The notes beneath the pieces are model-generated. The model made no database searches. It saw nothing but the letters and a program-made list of their open reading frames with translations, and was not told where the DNA came from. A stretch of 64,000 nt of DNA from Indioceanicola sp046045995 (GTDB lineage: Bacteria > Pseudomonadota > Alphaproteobacteria > Azospirillales > Azospirillaceae), in assembly GCA_046045995.1 (NCBI GenBank), contig JBJOKR010000002.1:13867-77866 (forward strand), given 5' to 3'. A program made the translations under genes and the position numbers. This document shows, in pieces, positions 44,162 to 53,144 of the stretch (its first letter is position 1; every line of letters starts with the position of its first letter).

Positions 44162-45372
44162 GGCATGTTCCTCAGCCGCAGTACGACCAGCTCGGCCGCG
44201 TCATCGGGGTACGGAGGGTCGAAGGTGACGGTCCCGGCGCCCACGGCCGTCACCCGGTGCGATCTGGTCGCGATGATCAGCTGATCGCCGACCACGACAT
44301 CGCCAGCGACGGGGCTGGCCACCGTATCGCCGGGGGTGAGTGTGACCACACCCAGTGTGACGATGGACGGGGGGCGGGGCCGACCGCCCAGGGGCGTCAC
44401 CGTCCCGTCCGCCGCGATCGCCACCACTTGGCCGCCGCGGATCGTCAGCTCGACCTCCTGGCCGTCTCCGCCGCGCAGATAGATGCTTCTCACCGGCTCC
44501 TCCTGCATCGTCACGATCACCGTGTGACCGATCCCCATGGCGGCACCCACCACACCGGCCGCCGCCAGCCGGGCCCGTCCGGCCAGGGCGCCCCGGGGGG
44601 CGGTGCCGGGCACGGCGGCCAGGACACCGGCGGTCGCCCCGTCCATGGCCAGGGCGCGGCGGGACGTGACCGGACCCCGGGCGCTGCTGCCCTGGGCCTG
44701 CGCCCCGACCGTCGCCGTGCCCGCGGGCTGCACCAGTCGCGCACGCCCGCGCAGTGGACCGGCGGTGGCACTGGTCGGCCCGGCCGACCCGACACCGGAC
44801 AGCGCGACCCGGGACGGCAGCCGCCGCCGCCCGGTCAGGGCGCCCGCGGCGGCACTGGTACCGGCGGCGGCGACGGCCAGGCCGGACCCGGTCCGGGCGC
44901 CGTAGCTTGCCGACAGGGTCAGCCCGGTCAGGTGCGACCGGGCGGGGGCGACGCGGGCCAGGGTGGCCAGCAGCCCGGCCTGGGCCGCCGCACTGGCCGG
45001 CCGGTGGACCGGCGGCGGCAGCACCTCTGCCCGCAGGGCGTAGGTGTGGGGCGCACCGCCGTGCTGCCACCACTCCACCACGTCACAGCGGAGTCCGTAT
45101 GGGGCCAGGGCTGCGAGGACGGCGCCGCGCGTGCCCTTATGGGCGTGGGTGTACCAGGCGCTACGGAGGGCCTCCCGCTGCACCTGCTCGGGCCATGCCT
45201 CATCCCAGGCGTCCACGGACAGTGCCCAGGCCAGCCAGGGCAGGACCTGAGGCGGGCACCGGTCGGGCGACCACAGGTCACGGACTGGCACGTCCACATC
45301 GCTGAGCCGGCTGACCGTCAAGTCGAGCGCTTTCTCCAGCGACGTGGCGTTAGGCGGCAGGAGGCTGTTCAT
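44158..45372 (-). CDS. I: Baseplate/tail protein I with long C-terminal extension
   Basis: A 404-residue protein. Residues 1-165 are gpI-like (MNSLLPPNATSLEKALDLTV; VLPWLAWALSVDAWDEAWPE; YTHAHKGTRGAVLAALAPYG). P2 gpI is only about 176 residues. The extra part has an Ala/Gly/Arg-rich section with about four imperfect units of roughly 28 residues (each with GRARL, GRRRL or SRRAL), then a beta-rich C-terminal domain of about 120 residues (IYLRGGDGQEVELTIRGGQV ...). It begins one base after the J stop. Confidence 0.85.
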   Translation of the reverse strand: MNSLLPPNATSLEKALDLTVSRLSDVDVPVRDLWSPDRCPPQVLPWLAWALSVDAWDEAWPEQVQREALRSAWYTHAHKGTRGAVLAALAPYGLRCDVVEWWQHGGAPHTYALRAEVLPPPVHRPASAAAQAGLLATLARVAPARSHLTGLTLSASYGARTGSGLAVAAAGTSAAAGALTGRRRLPSRVALSGVGSAGPTSATAGPLRGRARLVQPAGTATVGAQAQGSSARGPVTSRRALAMDGATAGVLAAVPGTAPRGALAGRARLAAAGVVGAAMGIGHTVIVTMQEEPVRSIYLRGGDGQEVELTIRGGQVVAIAADGTVTPLGGRPRPPSIVTLGVVTLTPGDTVASPVAGDVVVGDQLIIATRSHRVTAVGAGTVTFDPPYPDDAAELVVLRLRNMP

Positions 45373-45373
45373 G

Positions 45374-46246
45374 TCATGCCACCTCGACCAGGACGGAGGT
45401 GCACGACGGGTACTGTCCGGGCCCACACTCCACAGCGGCCGTCGGAGCGATCAGGTCCACCACCCGCACTCCCTCGACCCGCAGGGCCGCGTATAGCAGA
45501 TCCTGGCCGACGCGCTCCCCCAGCCGGCGCTGACGGGCCAGGGCGGTCGTCAGGCGGTCCATCGCAGCTTGGCGCACGACCGCTGCGTCGGGGCCGCTGT
45601 AGAGGGTAAGGCGGGCATGCACCTGGTAGGGTACGGGCTCACCGGCCGATACCAGCACCTGGTCGGTCAGCGGCCGCACGGTATCGGCGCTGACAGCGGC
45701 CGTTACGGCGGCCAGCAGGTCCTGCGGGGCAGTCTGATCGGGCGACAGGATGTAGACCTGGACGACACCGGGAGACGGGCTGGTCACCTGCACATCGCTG
45801 ACCCGCGGGTCGGCCCGACGCGCATGATGCACATAGGCCCCGACAGGACCCGCTACGCTGAGCCCCTCCCACGCCCCTTGTGCCCGGGAGCGCAGGCGGT
45901 CATCGGATTCCATGACCACCGGGCGGGGAGGGATTGCGTTCGGGTCGCCGGGATCGACCACTTGGCGGGACACGCCCACTAGGGCAGCGAGCCCGTCAAG
46001 GTCAGCCCCGCCCGCGAACGGCAGCATGACGGCCCGCGCGGCATCGTTCACCCGCTGGCGCACCAGCAGCTCCCGGTATGTCGACGACGTCAAGAGCTTG
46101 GCCGCCGGGTCGCTGTCCAGCAGGTTCGCAGCCGCCGGCCATAGGGCCGCCAGTTGCGCTTTCTGGTCAGCCAGGACCTGTTCTGCGTCCAGTGGCTCGA
46201 TGACTTGCGGCGCCGGCAACAGGGAGAGGTCGACAGCGCCGCTCAT
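45374..46246 (-). CDS. J: Baseplate assembly protein J
   Basis: A 290-residue gpJ-like baseplate wedge protein. The segments RELLVRQRVNDAARAVMLPF, then GADLDGLAALVGVSRQVV, and later YVHHARRADPRVSDVQVTSP are characteristic. I start at 46246 (MSGAVDLSLLP) with a GGGGGGCGG upstream. It overlaps W by four bases. Confidence 0.92.
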   Translation of the reverse strand: MSGAVDLSLLPAPQVIEPLDAEQVLADQKAQLAALWPAAANLLDSDPAAKLLTSSTYRELLVRQRVNDAARAVMLPFAGGADLDGLAALVGVSRQVVDPGDPNAIPPRPVVMESDDRLRSRAQGAWEGLSVAGPVGAYVHHARRADPRVSDVQVTSPSPGVVQVYILSPDQTAPQDLLAAVTAAVSADTVRPLTDQVLVSAGEPVPYQVHARLTLYSGPDAAVVRQAAMDRLTTALARQRRLGERVGQDLLYAALRVEGVRVVDLIAPTAAVECGPGQYPSCTSVLVEVA

Positions 46247-46581
46247 GCCGCCCCCCACTGTACCTCAGCGGTCAACGTCCGGTCGCCGGAGGCGGTCACG
46301 AGGTCCACCGTCACCAGCGCCGTGCCGTCCGGCCGTGCGGCGACATCGGCCCGTAGGGGCCGCACCCGGGGTTCCCACCGTTCAAGGGCATCCACGACCG
46401 CGGCGACGGCTTGCAGGCGCGTGGTCGGGGTCGCCGGGGCGGCGACCAAGTCGAAGAGGCGGCAGCCATAGTCGCGGCGCAGCAGTCGGGATCCGACCGG
46501 CGTCGTGAGGATATCGCCGACTGACTGCCGTATATGCGCGATTTCATCGGTCATTTCGCGCCCGGTGATGCGATCCATCAT
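46243..46581 (-). CDS. W: Baseplate protein W
   Basis: A 112-residue gpW/gp25-like baseplate protein. IRQSVGDILTTPVGSRLLRR followed by DYGCRLFDLV is the gp25-family signature. It starts with two Met codons (46581 and 46578) and overlaps J by four bases. It forms part of the baseplate wedge with J. Confidence 0.93.
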   Translation of the reverse strand: MMDRITGREMTDEIAHIRQSVGDILTTPVGSRLLRRDYGCRLFDLVAAPATPTTRLQAVAAVVDALERWEPRVRPLRADVAARPDGTALVTVDLVTASGDRTLTAEVQWGAA

Positions 46582-46589
46582 GCGGGCAC

Positions 46590-47264
46590 CTAGTGCTTGT
46601 GGTTCGGGCTGTTGCCGCCCTGGTCCATGATGGACCCGGTGGCGGCGATGTTCCCGGACACGTCCACCGCCCCGGTGACCTGCACCGGCCCTTCGATCCG
46701 CGCGGAGGCGGAACCTGTCGGGCCGGAGGCGATGGAGAGGGGGCCGCGGATCTGCACCGTGCCGGTCAAGGTGATGATCGGAGCTTCGATGGCTACCTTG
46801 TCGGCGCCGCTGACAGCTACCGTTGCGGCGCTGGTCACGGTCACGTCCGCTTGGCTGGTGACCGTCACTGGTCCCTGGCTGTCGACAAGCACCTGACCGG
46901 GCGTATGGATGATCAGACGCTGCGCCGCGCTGTCGTATTCCAGGCGCGTGCCGTCCAGCCACAAGAGGACATCGGTATCCGGACGGCTCTCGGGGCTGGG
47001 GTCAGCGTTGGAATAGAGGACCTGGACTGGCACGGCCGTCGCCGGGTCGCCCCCGGGGCAAAGCAGCAGGACCTGCATGCCGACCTTGACCGGGGTATGA
47101 CCGCGGAAGTTATGCCCCACGATGCCCGGTACCGGCAGCCAGCCGGTCACGCGGGTGCCCACCCGGACGCGGATGAGCCCACGCGCATGGTCCGCATCGG
47201 CGATGCTGCCGAGGGAGGCCATGCCGTGCAGCCGGCGGATCACGTCTGAGAGGTCGGGCGTCAT
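46590..47264 (-). CDS. V: Baseplate spike protein V
   Basis: A 224-residue gpV-like tail spike. The N-terminal OB-like domain (GLIRVRVGTRVTGWLPVPGI) is followed by a repetitive beta-helical shaft (PVTVTSQADVTVTSAATVAV) and a C-terminal GNSPNHKH. The HxH at the very end matches the P2 spike tip, where a metal ion is bound. I start at 47264 (MTPDLSDVIRRLHGM). It punctures the outer membrane when the tail contracts. Confidence 0.92.
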   Translation of the reverse strand: MTPDLSDVIRRLHGMASLGSIADADHARGLIRVRVGTRVTGWLPVPGIVGHNFRGHTPVKVGMQVLLLCPGGDPATAVPVQVLYSNADPSPESRPDTDVLLWLDGTRLEYDSAAQRLIIHTPGQVLVDSQGPVTVTSQADVTVTSAATVAVSGADKVAIEAPIITLTGTVQIRGPLSIASGPTGSASARIEGPVQVTGAVDVSGNIAATGSIMDQGGNSPNHKH

Positions 47265-47304
47265 GGTGACACCATGCGGTGGAGCCGCAGCCCATGTGTG
47301 CGGA

Positions 47305-47787
47305 TCAGGTGTGACCGGTGCCCCCGGCACCGACCGCCAGGTGTGCCAGGATCAGCTCCCGTACTCGGGCAATGTCGTCGTCGGGCAGACCCAGCAGTGC
47401 CCGAACGGGGTAGCGAACGCGGGTGTCGGAGACCTTCCGGTCTACATAATCGAGGTCGCCGAACTGGTGGACCGAGGCGATCGCCGCCGTGCGGCCGGTC
47501 CACCCGATGTCGGCCCCCGCCGGTCCTGCCTGGGACTTGAGCCGTCGGGCGCTGCGCAGCCCCACCATCATCTTGGCGACACGGCGGACCTTGCCCGGCG
47601 TGTCGCGGACGCGCGGCTCCCACTTCTCCCCGTCCGGTCCGACCTGGGCCGCCATCCGGCGGGCGGTGCGGGACCGCAGGTCCCGCCCGATGGTCCGAAA
47701 CAGTTGGCGCCTGGCACCGGGATCGAGGGCGGCAATCGCCTGCCCCAGCCACTGTTCCAGGCGGTCGAGACCTTCAACGCCGGTCAT
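47305..47787 (-). CDS. S: Tail completion protein S
   Basis: A 160-residue gpS-like tail completion protein. The RRQLFRTIGRDLRSRTARRM, then QVGPDGEKWEPR, and HQFGDLDYVDRKV match the virion morphogenesis family. It overlaps R by four bases and acts in joining tail and head or finishing the tail tube. Confidence 0.9.
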   Translation of the reverse strand: MTGVEGLDRLEQWLGQAIAALDPGARRQLFRTIGRDLRSRTARRMAAQVGPDGEKWEPRVRDTPGKVRRVAKMMVGLRSARRLKSQAGPAGADIGWTGRTAAIASVHQFGDLDYVDRKVSDTRVRYPVRALLGLPDDDIARVRELILAHLAVGAGGTGHT

Positions 47788-48227
47788 GGACCTGCGCCGC
47801 CCGCGCCGAACATCGCCCCGAAGACGTCGATGATCGGCGGCTCCTGGTCGGGGGTCAGCCGCGTTCCGCCATGCTCCTCAGTGACCGTGACGGACTCAGT
47901 CAGCGGGAGACGGAGGGAGATGTCGACCTTCTTGGTGTCGATGATGTCGGCGTGCCAGTTCACCGCATCGGGTGCGGCGCCCGGTTGGTGCTGCTGGTAC
48001 CAGCGCAGGACCACAAAGAACAACGCGTTGGCATCGCCCGCGAAATCTGTGACCAGCAGGTGCCCATGGTAACTGAGCTGGTAGTCGCGGTTCTGGGTGC
48101 CGGGCATGCCGGCATGGCTGATCAGCTGACCGCGCTCCGCGAAAGTCAGCAGCTGGTCCGGACGCAGCGCCGGCGGGAGTGGGCTGTCCAGCAGGTGCCG
48201 GCGCAGGTCATTGAGCTTTCGCATCAA
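47784..48227 (-). CDS. R: Tail completion protein R
   Basis: A 147-residue gpR-like protein (MMRKLNDLRRHLLDSPLPPA near the start; YQLSYHGHLLVTDFAGDANA; LRLPLTESVTVTE). It is paired with S as in P2 and overlaps the holin gene by four bases. It is needed for tail completion. Confidence 0.88.
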   Translation of the reverse strand: MMRKLNDLRRHLLDSPLPPALRPDQLLTFAERGQLISHAGMPGTQNRDYQLSYHGHLLVTDFAGDANALFFVVLRWYQQHQPGAAPDAVNWHADIIDTKKVDISLRLPLTESVTVTEEHGGTRLTPDQEPPIIDVFGAMFGAGGAGP

Positions 48228-48727
48228 CGGCCCCGCCGACCGTCCCGGGATTCGACCGAGGACCCGAAGAAGAAGTTGATGATGCTGCCCCAGGCGGTCA
48301 TCAGCGAACCCAGCAGCATCATCGAAATCGGGTTATCCTGGACCTCATCCCACATAGTGTAGATGACTGCCACGGCGACCAGGATCGTGGTCGCATAGGC
48401 CAGCACCGCAGGCGTCCGGTCGGACCGGGCAACATGCATTGCCCGGGCATTGGCCGTGTTGTCGTTGTGGAGCGCCATCAGCTCCGCCTGGTGCTGGTCC
48501 TGTTGGCGGGCCAGTTGCAGGGCCAAGGCCGGGTCGCCCTGGATCTTCGCCGCCGCCGCCGCTGCGTCCTCAGGCGAGCGGATCGGTATCCCAGCGACCT
48601 GTTCCACCATCGTGATCGCGGCTTGAGCGACTGTGCCGTCCTGGTCGCCCACAATGCGCTTGGTGACGGATGGCAGCAGGACCGGCCCCAACGCCGACAG
48701 GACGGCACCAAGGATCGGTATCGGCAT
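48224..48727 (-). CDS. Holin, three-TM gene-transfer-agent type
   Basis: A 167-residue protein. An N-terminal hydrophobic helix (PILGAVLSALGPVLLPSVTK) is followed by an Ala-rich charged region and two C-terminal membrane segments (AVLAYATTILVAVAVIYTMW; MMLLGSLMTAWGSIINFFFG). This pattern and the C-terminal GSS fit the alphaproteobacterial 3TM holin family. It should open the inner membrane to release the adjacent endolysin. Confidence 0.82.
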   Translation of the reverse strand: MPIPILGAVLSALGPVLLPSVTKRIVGDQDGTVAQAAITMVEQVAGIPIRSPEDAAAAAAKIQGDPALALQLARQQDQHQAELMALHNDNTANARAMHVARSDRTPAVLAYATTILVAVAVIYTMWDEVQDNPISMMLLGSLMTAWGSIINFFFGSSVESRDGRRGR

Positions 48728-48730
48728 CGG

Positions 48731-49291
48731 TCAGCCCTCCATGACAACGCGGTGAAGGAGCCAGCCGAACACGAATTCCTCATCCGTCTGCCGCCGCTCG
48801 CAAAGCTCGATGTACCGCGCGCCCTGGAGGGCGTTCATCGCCCGCAGCAGCACCGTCTCCCCATCGTCCCGACGGTTGAACAGATACCGCTCCAGCGCGC
48901 CGAGGGTGGCAGGGCCGATGCGGCCGTCGACGGCCAAGTCTGCGTAGAAGCGCCCCTGCCGGTTGAAGCAGTTCAGCGCCCGCTGCAGGAAGCCGGCGGC
49001 GGTGCCAGGCCCCATGTTGACCGCCGTGTCCGCCAGCTCCGCCGCCACAGCGATGGACTGGGCCGCGATGTCGTCCAACCGCAGCGCGTCCCAGTAGCTG
49101 CGTCGGTAGACGGCTTCCGCTACCGACCGCGGCATGTCCCGCATGGGCCCAGTGTAGCCGTGGGCGCGGGCGACAGCGGCCGTAACGCCGAACATCGTCT
49201 CCCCCCCCGCGTCGCTGGGGTGGTTCGAATATCCTCCCTCGACGGCGATGATCTTGTCGATGGTGTCGCGACGCAGGCTGTCGATTTTCAT
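48731..49291 (-). CDS. Endolysin, glycoside hydrolase family 108
   Basis: A 186-residue N-acetylmuramidase-type endolysin. IIAVEGGYSNHPSDAGGETM has the catalytic Glu in EGGY, and YWDALRLDDI with DTAVNMGPGTAAGFLQRALN and DGRIGPATLGALE are family features. It cleaves peptidoglycan at lysis. No signal peptide is visible, so it depends on the holin. It lies between the spanin-like gene and the holin. Confidence 0.92.
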   Translation of the reverse strand: MKIDSLRRDTIDKIIAVEGGYSNHPSDAGGETMFGVTAAVARAHGYTGPMRDMPRSVAEAVYRRSYWDALRLDDIAAQSIAVAAELADTAVNMGPGTAAGFLQRALNCFNRQGRFYADLAVDGRIGPATLGALERYLFNRRDDGETVLLRAMNALQGARYIELCERRQTDEEFVFGWLLHRVVMEG

Positions 49292-49298
49292 GGGGGGG

Positions 49299-49643
49299 TC
49301 ACCGAGTTGGGGTCAGGATCTGCCGGATGAGGTTGAGCGCCTCATCGAGCTTGGTCTCGTACCGGTCCATCCGCTTTTCGATTCTCGCTTCCATCGCCGT
49401 TAGTTGATCGGTGGTCACCATTTCGGCCCGCAGCTCCTTCTCCAGGGCGTGCAGCTGTGTGGGCACCAGGGCCAGAGCTGCCTCCGCCGCCTTAAGCCGC
49501 GTCTCCGACTGGGCGGCGGCGGTGCCGGAGGTGGCCAGCGCGCCGGCCAGAACCTCCACCCGCTGCGCCAGCTTGAGCAGCCAGACCGCCAGCGGGAGCA
49601 CGACGACGGAGACCCACGGTAGCAGGGCGTTGAGGGTGTCCAT
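49299..49643 (-). CDS. Membrane-anchored coiled-coil protein, possible inner spanin
   Basis: A 114-residue protein with an N-terminal anchor (LLPWVSVVVLPLAVWLLKLA) and a long helical coiled coil (TRLKAAEAALALVPTQLHAL, then EKELRAEM). Layout and place in the lysis cluster, directly before the endolysin, suit an i-spanin or a DUF2730-like protein. No overlapping o-spanin lipoprotein was found. Confidence 0.65.
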   Translation of the reverse strand: MDTLNALLPWVSVVVLPLAVWLLKLAQRVEVLAGALATSGTAAAQSETRLKAAEAALALVPTQLHALEKELRAEMVTTDQLTAMEARIEKRMDRYETKLDEALNLIRQILTPTR

Positions 49644-49644
49644 G

Positions 49645-49848
49645 TCAGTCCCAGAGCTTCACGGGGTGGGTGATGGTACGCCGCACCGCGGCGGGCATGC
49701 GCACGAGAGTGCCGGCCGGCAGGATGGGCCCGAGGTCGGAAAGGCCGGGGTTGGCGGCCAGCACCGCGGCGACCATGTCGGAGCTGCCGTAATGGCGGTG
49801 GACCATGGCATCGACGGTATCCCCCTGCATCGATCGCACCGCCTGCAT
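49645..49848 (-). CDS. X: Tail protein X
   Basis: A 67-residue gpX-like protein with a LysM-like fold (GDTVDAMVHRHYGSSDMVAA, then VLAANPGLSDLGPILPAG, ending VKLWD). Small tail protein X of P2 is the same size and lies after L. It has a one-base overlap with the L stop. Confidence 0.92.
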   Translation of the reverse strand: MQAVRSMQGDTVDAMVHRHYGSSDMVAAVLAANPGLSDLGPILPAGTLVRMPAAVRRTITHPVKLWD

Positions 49849-50306
49849 CAGATCAGCTCCACCACCGTGCGGCCCCGGCCGGTCAGCAGGGCCAGCGCCT
49901 CCTGCGCCTGCTGGCGCCAGGCGTCGGCCGTCGGTTCCAGGGCGTCTGCCCGATCGTGCCCGCGGGCGGTCGAATCGTGGTCGCGCGTCACGTCAACTAG
50001 GCGCGCCCGAACCGAGCGGTAGACCGCCGCCTTCCAGAGCCGGACGGCGAGCGGCTCACCGTCGATTACCTCCGCCCCTACCTGAGCCAGGGAATCGGCC
50101 GACTGACCGGCAACCCAGTTGGCGATCGAGGCCACAGTCGATGCTGCAGCCAGCTGGAGTTCAGCGGCGACACGGAGCGTCGGCCATTGCTGGCCCAGGC
50201 CGGTCTGGGCACGGCATTCGGCTACCGAGAGCGGTGGCCACCATGTCCCGTACCGCACCACCTGGTCATCTGCCACCGGACCGGTGGGAATGAAGCTGCT
50301 GGCCAT
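49848..50306 (-). CDS. L: Head completion protein L
   Basis: A 152-residue gpL-like head completion protein (NWVAGQSADSLAQVGAEVID; LWKAAVYRSVRARLVDVTRD). It joins the head to the tail connector. A 137-base gap separates it from M, with GC-rich potential hairpins but no gene. Confidence 0.85.
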   Translation of the reverse strand: MASSFIPTGPVADDQVVRYGTWWPPLSVAECRAQTGLGQQWPTLRVAAELQLAAASTVASIANWVAGQSADSLAQVGAEVIDGEPLAVRLWKAAVYRSVRARLVDVTRDHDSTARGHDRADALEPTADAWRQQAQEALALLTGRGRTVVELI

Positions 50307-50443
50307 GCATGCCCCCTACGAAGCGCCCCAGACGGACGGCGACCGGATCAGGCGTGGTCGGGCGAACCCGCGTAACCCGTCCAGTCGCCGCCGTCCCGCG
50401 GGGGGCGGGCCGCACCGGCCAGGCTCGCCCGGCCGGAAAATGT

Positions 50444-51172
50444 TCAATCACCGACGGCTGACGCCCCATCGGGTGCAGCAGTCGGCGGCATGTCCGCGGT
50501 CGTTTCCGCCTTCGCGAGCTGCTTTTCCAGGCGGCTGATGACGGTCGCCACGCCGACACGCCGGTCGAGACGCATCGCTTCACGCAGCCGTCCCAGGGCG
50601 CCGGTCGGGTCGGTTGACATGGCCATCAGCCCCGCAGCCTTCAGGGCCTTGGCCCGCACCTCATCGTGCATGTCGGCGCCGTCGGTGAGAGTGAGGGCGC
50701 GGTCAAGGGCGGCGGGCATGCCCTCCTCCACCTCCCCGTCCTGGCACTGCGCCAGGGCGGCGTCGGCTACCGATTCCAGGACCAGGGTCGGCAGGTCACG
50801 GCTGAACCCCTCCGGCAGGGTCAGGCGGTGGCGCAGGGCATACGCCGCCGCGTCGAGCGCTCCCGGCCAGTCACCGACATCGAACCGCCAGACCATCGCG
50901 GTGACCAGCACCAGGTCGTCGCCCCCGGCGTCGGCCGCGAGCACGCCGTCCACATAGGGGGCATATTCCGGCAGCAGCAGCGCCTTCTTGGCGATCTTGG
51001 CGGTCACCGACTTGATTGCCTTGAGGGCGACCTTGTCGGCCTGGAGCTTGGCCAGCATGCGCGCTGTGACGGGTGCCGGCGACGCACCCGCGGAGGCCGC
51101 TGCGCCGGCGGGTGCGACCACGGCGGCGGCACCTGCAAGTACGGTCAGGCGATGGCGGCGGGCGGGAGTCAT
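50444..51172 (-). CDS. M: Terminase small (endonuclease) subunit M
   Basis: A 242-residue gpM-like terminase subunit. The mid-segment VTAMVWRFDVGDWPGALDAA and YALRHRLTLPEGFSRDLPTL match the family. An Ala-rich hydrophobic stretch follows the N-terminal MTPARRHR. It recognises and cuts cos with P. I start at 51172, which shares one base with the N stop (TGATG). Confidence 0.9.
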   Translation of the reverse strand: MTPARRHRLTVLAGAAAVVAPAGAAASAGASPAPVTARMLAKLQADKVALKAIKSVTAKIAKKALLLPEYAPYVDGVLAADAGGDDLVLVTAMVWRFDVGDWPGALDAAAYALRHRLTLPEGFSRDLPTLVLESVADAALAQCQDGEVEEGMPAALDRALTLTDGADMHDEVRAKALKAAGLMAMSTDPTGALGRLREAMRLDRRVGVATVISRLEKQLAKAETTADMPPTAAPDGASAVGD

Positions 51173-52185
51173 CAGGCCCACTCCGTCCCGTCGTGCAGCT
51201 GTACGTTTTCGGCGAAGGCGACCTTGCCGTAATCTTCGACCACGTAGCATTCGTTGATGCTGTTGTAGTCCTCGATACGGTCCCGCTTGGGGTTGTCGGT
51301 CAGGGTGCGGCGCCGCGTCCCCTCCTGCCAGTAGATGGACAGGTTCGATTCCGAAGTGATCAGGACCGAGCGCGCGGGGAAGTACGGCACGCTGATCGCG
51401 CGCTTGCCCCCAACGGTCCGGTTCAACATCAGGGTCTGAAGCGCCTGGTGCTCCGTCGCCTTGGCCTCGGCCCCGTTGATTAGAGCCATCATCTTCTCGT
51501 TCAGCAGGCCGCGGCCCATGATGACGACCAGATCCGTCGCCTCCGTGTGCCACTCATCCATCAGCTCGTTCACCATGTCGGTGACCATGGCGTCCAGATT
51601 CTGGTAGTCGCTACCGGCCTCGGTGCCGACCTTCATGGCGTCCATCCGGCGGTCGGGCGCATGCAGACGGATCTGTTCCAGCCACCCGATGTTCACGTCC
51701 TGGAGCAGTGGGTTGGCCTGGAGGTCGGTCTGGGCGGCGACCGAGGTACCGTTCCAGCCGATCATGAGCCGGTCACGGGCGATCTGCTCGACGGTCTGGT
51801 TGCGCACCCGGGTCTGGAAGTCCGGGAACTTGGCCCAGGCATCCAGCGTCGAGTAGCGGATGTGCGTGTCGAAGTTGGTTTGGTGACAGAAGTACGACCG
51901 CCCGTCCATTCCCCAAATCGACCGGGTCGGCCGGTCGGCCGCATTGGTGTTGGTCCGGCCGGCGATCGGACTGGTGATACCCAGCCCCAGCTTCTCCCCA
52001 CTCTGCTGCGCGACGGGGTAGACGTTGACGCGCTGTAGGAACGCGGCCGATTCCCGGATCTTGTTCTCCAGGACCTGCTCGATGGTCGGCGCGACCGCAA
52101 ACTTCGCGGTGGCATCCGGAATCCCGTTCAGGGCCGCGACGGTCGCGAGGTAGGCCGTGAACTTCGCGCGGGTGTCGTTGCGCAT
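51172..52185 (-). CDS. N: Major capsid protein N
   Basis: A 337-residue P2-type capsid protein (MRNDTRAKFTAYLATVAALN; LGLGITSPIAGRTNTN; WAKFPDFQTRVRNQTVEQIA). The N-terminal region is probably trimmed by the O protease, as in P2. It is abundant in the virion. It follows O after six bases. Confidence 0.95.
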   Translation of the reverse strand: MRNDTRAKFTAYLATVAALNGIPDATAKFAVAPTIEQVLENKIRESAAFLQRVNVYPVAQQSGEKLGLGITSPIAGRTNTNAADRPTRSIWGMDGRSYFCHQTNFDTHIRYSTLDAWAKFPDFQTRVRNQTVEQIARDRLMIGWNGTSVAAQTDLQANPLLQDVNIGWLEQIRLHAPDRRMDAMKVGTEAGSDYQNLDAMVTDMVNELMDEWHTEATDLVVIMGRGLLNEKMMALINGAEAKATEHQALQTLMLNRTVGGKRAISVPYFPARSVLITSESNLSIYWQEGTRRRTLTDNPKRDRIEDYNSINECYVVEDYGKVAFAENVQLHDGTEWA

Positions 52186-52191
52186 GATACC

Positions 52192-53004
52192 TCAGCAGTC
52201 GGTCAGGGTTTCGGTGCCGCCGCCGGCGGAGGTCGGTCGGGGCGCGGTGGGGCTGGCCGTGGCGAACCGATCGGTCAGGGCCTTCAGGTCGGCCGCGAGC
52301 TTGGCGACGTCGTCGGCCGCGGCCTTGCTGTCAGCGGCGGGTGCCTCGGGCTTGGCCCCGGCCGCCAGCTTGGCCACCTGCTGCCGCAGGTCACCGACGG
52401 ACTGGCCGATCTCCAGGATCGCCGCCTCCATCTGCGACATGCGCGTGCTGTCGCCCTTGCCGCCGTTCAGGAGTTCCTTCAGCTTGGTGAAGAGTCCCGA
52501 CCCGTCATCGGCGGCCTTCTCCTCCTCGAACCGACCGGCCTCGGCATAGACCGAGAACAGGTGCTCCTTCGCCGGACTGGTGATCGTCGGCGAGGTGAGG
52601 TTAAACTTCAGGATCTCGGTGAAGGTCGACGCCGGCGTATCGGTGACCGACAGACCGACCAGGTAGGCTTGGCCGGACCCCTGGAAATTGGGGTCCATCT
52701 CGATCGAGCTGAAGATCTTCTGGCGGGCCTGATTCAGCCGCACCAGCTCGGCCGTCGGCTCCAGCTGGACGAAGAGCGCGCGCTGCCCGGCTTCGGGGCC
52801 GGCATCAGCCCGGACCGCCAGCACGTCACCATAGGCCTGGAAGGGCCCTTCGGGCATGAAGGTCCGGAGGTGTTCGTTCCAGACGCGCGCGCCATACTTT
52901 TGGCGGTTATATGAAGCCGCCATCTGGTCGATCTGCTGGGGAGTGATGGTCCGACCATCGACGGTGGGTCCGCTGACGGCGACCCGGTACCACTTCGTAG
53001 CCAT
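52192..53004 (-). CDS. O: Capsid scaffolding protein and protease O
   Basis: A 270-residue P2 gpO-like protein. The N-terminal protease half (MATKWYRVAVSGPTVDGRTI; RVWNEHLRTF with the likely catalytic His; FSSIEMDPNF with the likely catalytic Ser) is followed by a flexible, Ala/Glu-rich scaffold region (about 180-260). It shapes the procapsid and then cleaves itself and N. It is divergent from P with about 140 bases between. Confidence 0.93.
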   Translation of the reverse strand: MATKWYRVAVSGPTVDGRTITPQQIDQMAASYNRQKYGARVWNEHLRTFMPEGPFQAYGDVLAVRADAGPEAGQRALFVQLEPTAELVRLNQARQKIFSSIEMDPNFQGSGQAYLVGLSVTDTPASTFTEILKFNLTSPTITSPAKEHLFSVYAEAGRFEEEKAADDGSGLFTKLKELLNGGKGDSTRMSQMEAAILEIGQSVGDLRQQVAKLAAGAKPEAPAADSKAAADDVAKLAADLKALTDRFATASPTAPRPTSAGGGTETLTDC

Positions 53005-53144
53005 GTGCCCTGCCCTATCGGCCTTGCGAGAGCCGCATGCTGTGCATCATCGGGCGGGGGGACCAATCGCCGGGGCTGTGACCGATGCCCCTGATACGCG
53101 CAACGCCGTCGGGGCAGCCCGCGCCGGGCCGTACCGTCACGGCC

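Noticed and set aside
53005..53144. Ogr-type TGT-N12-ACA activator boxes between O and P
   Set aside because: Possible TGT positions were checked by eye on both strands and none had the ACA partner at 12 bases.
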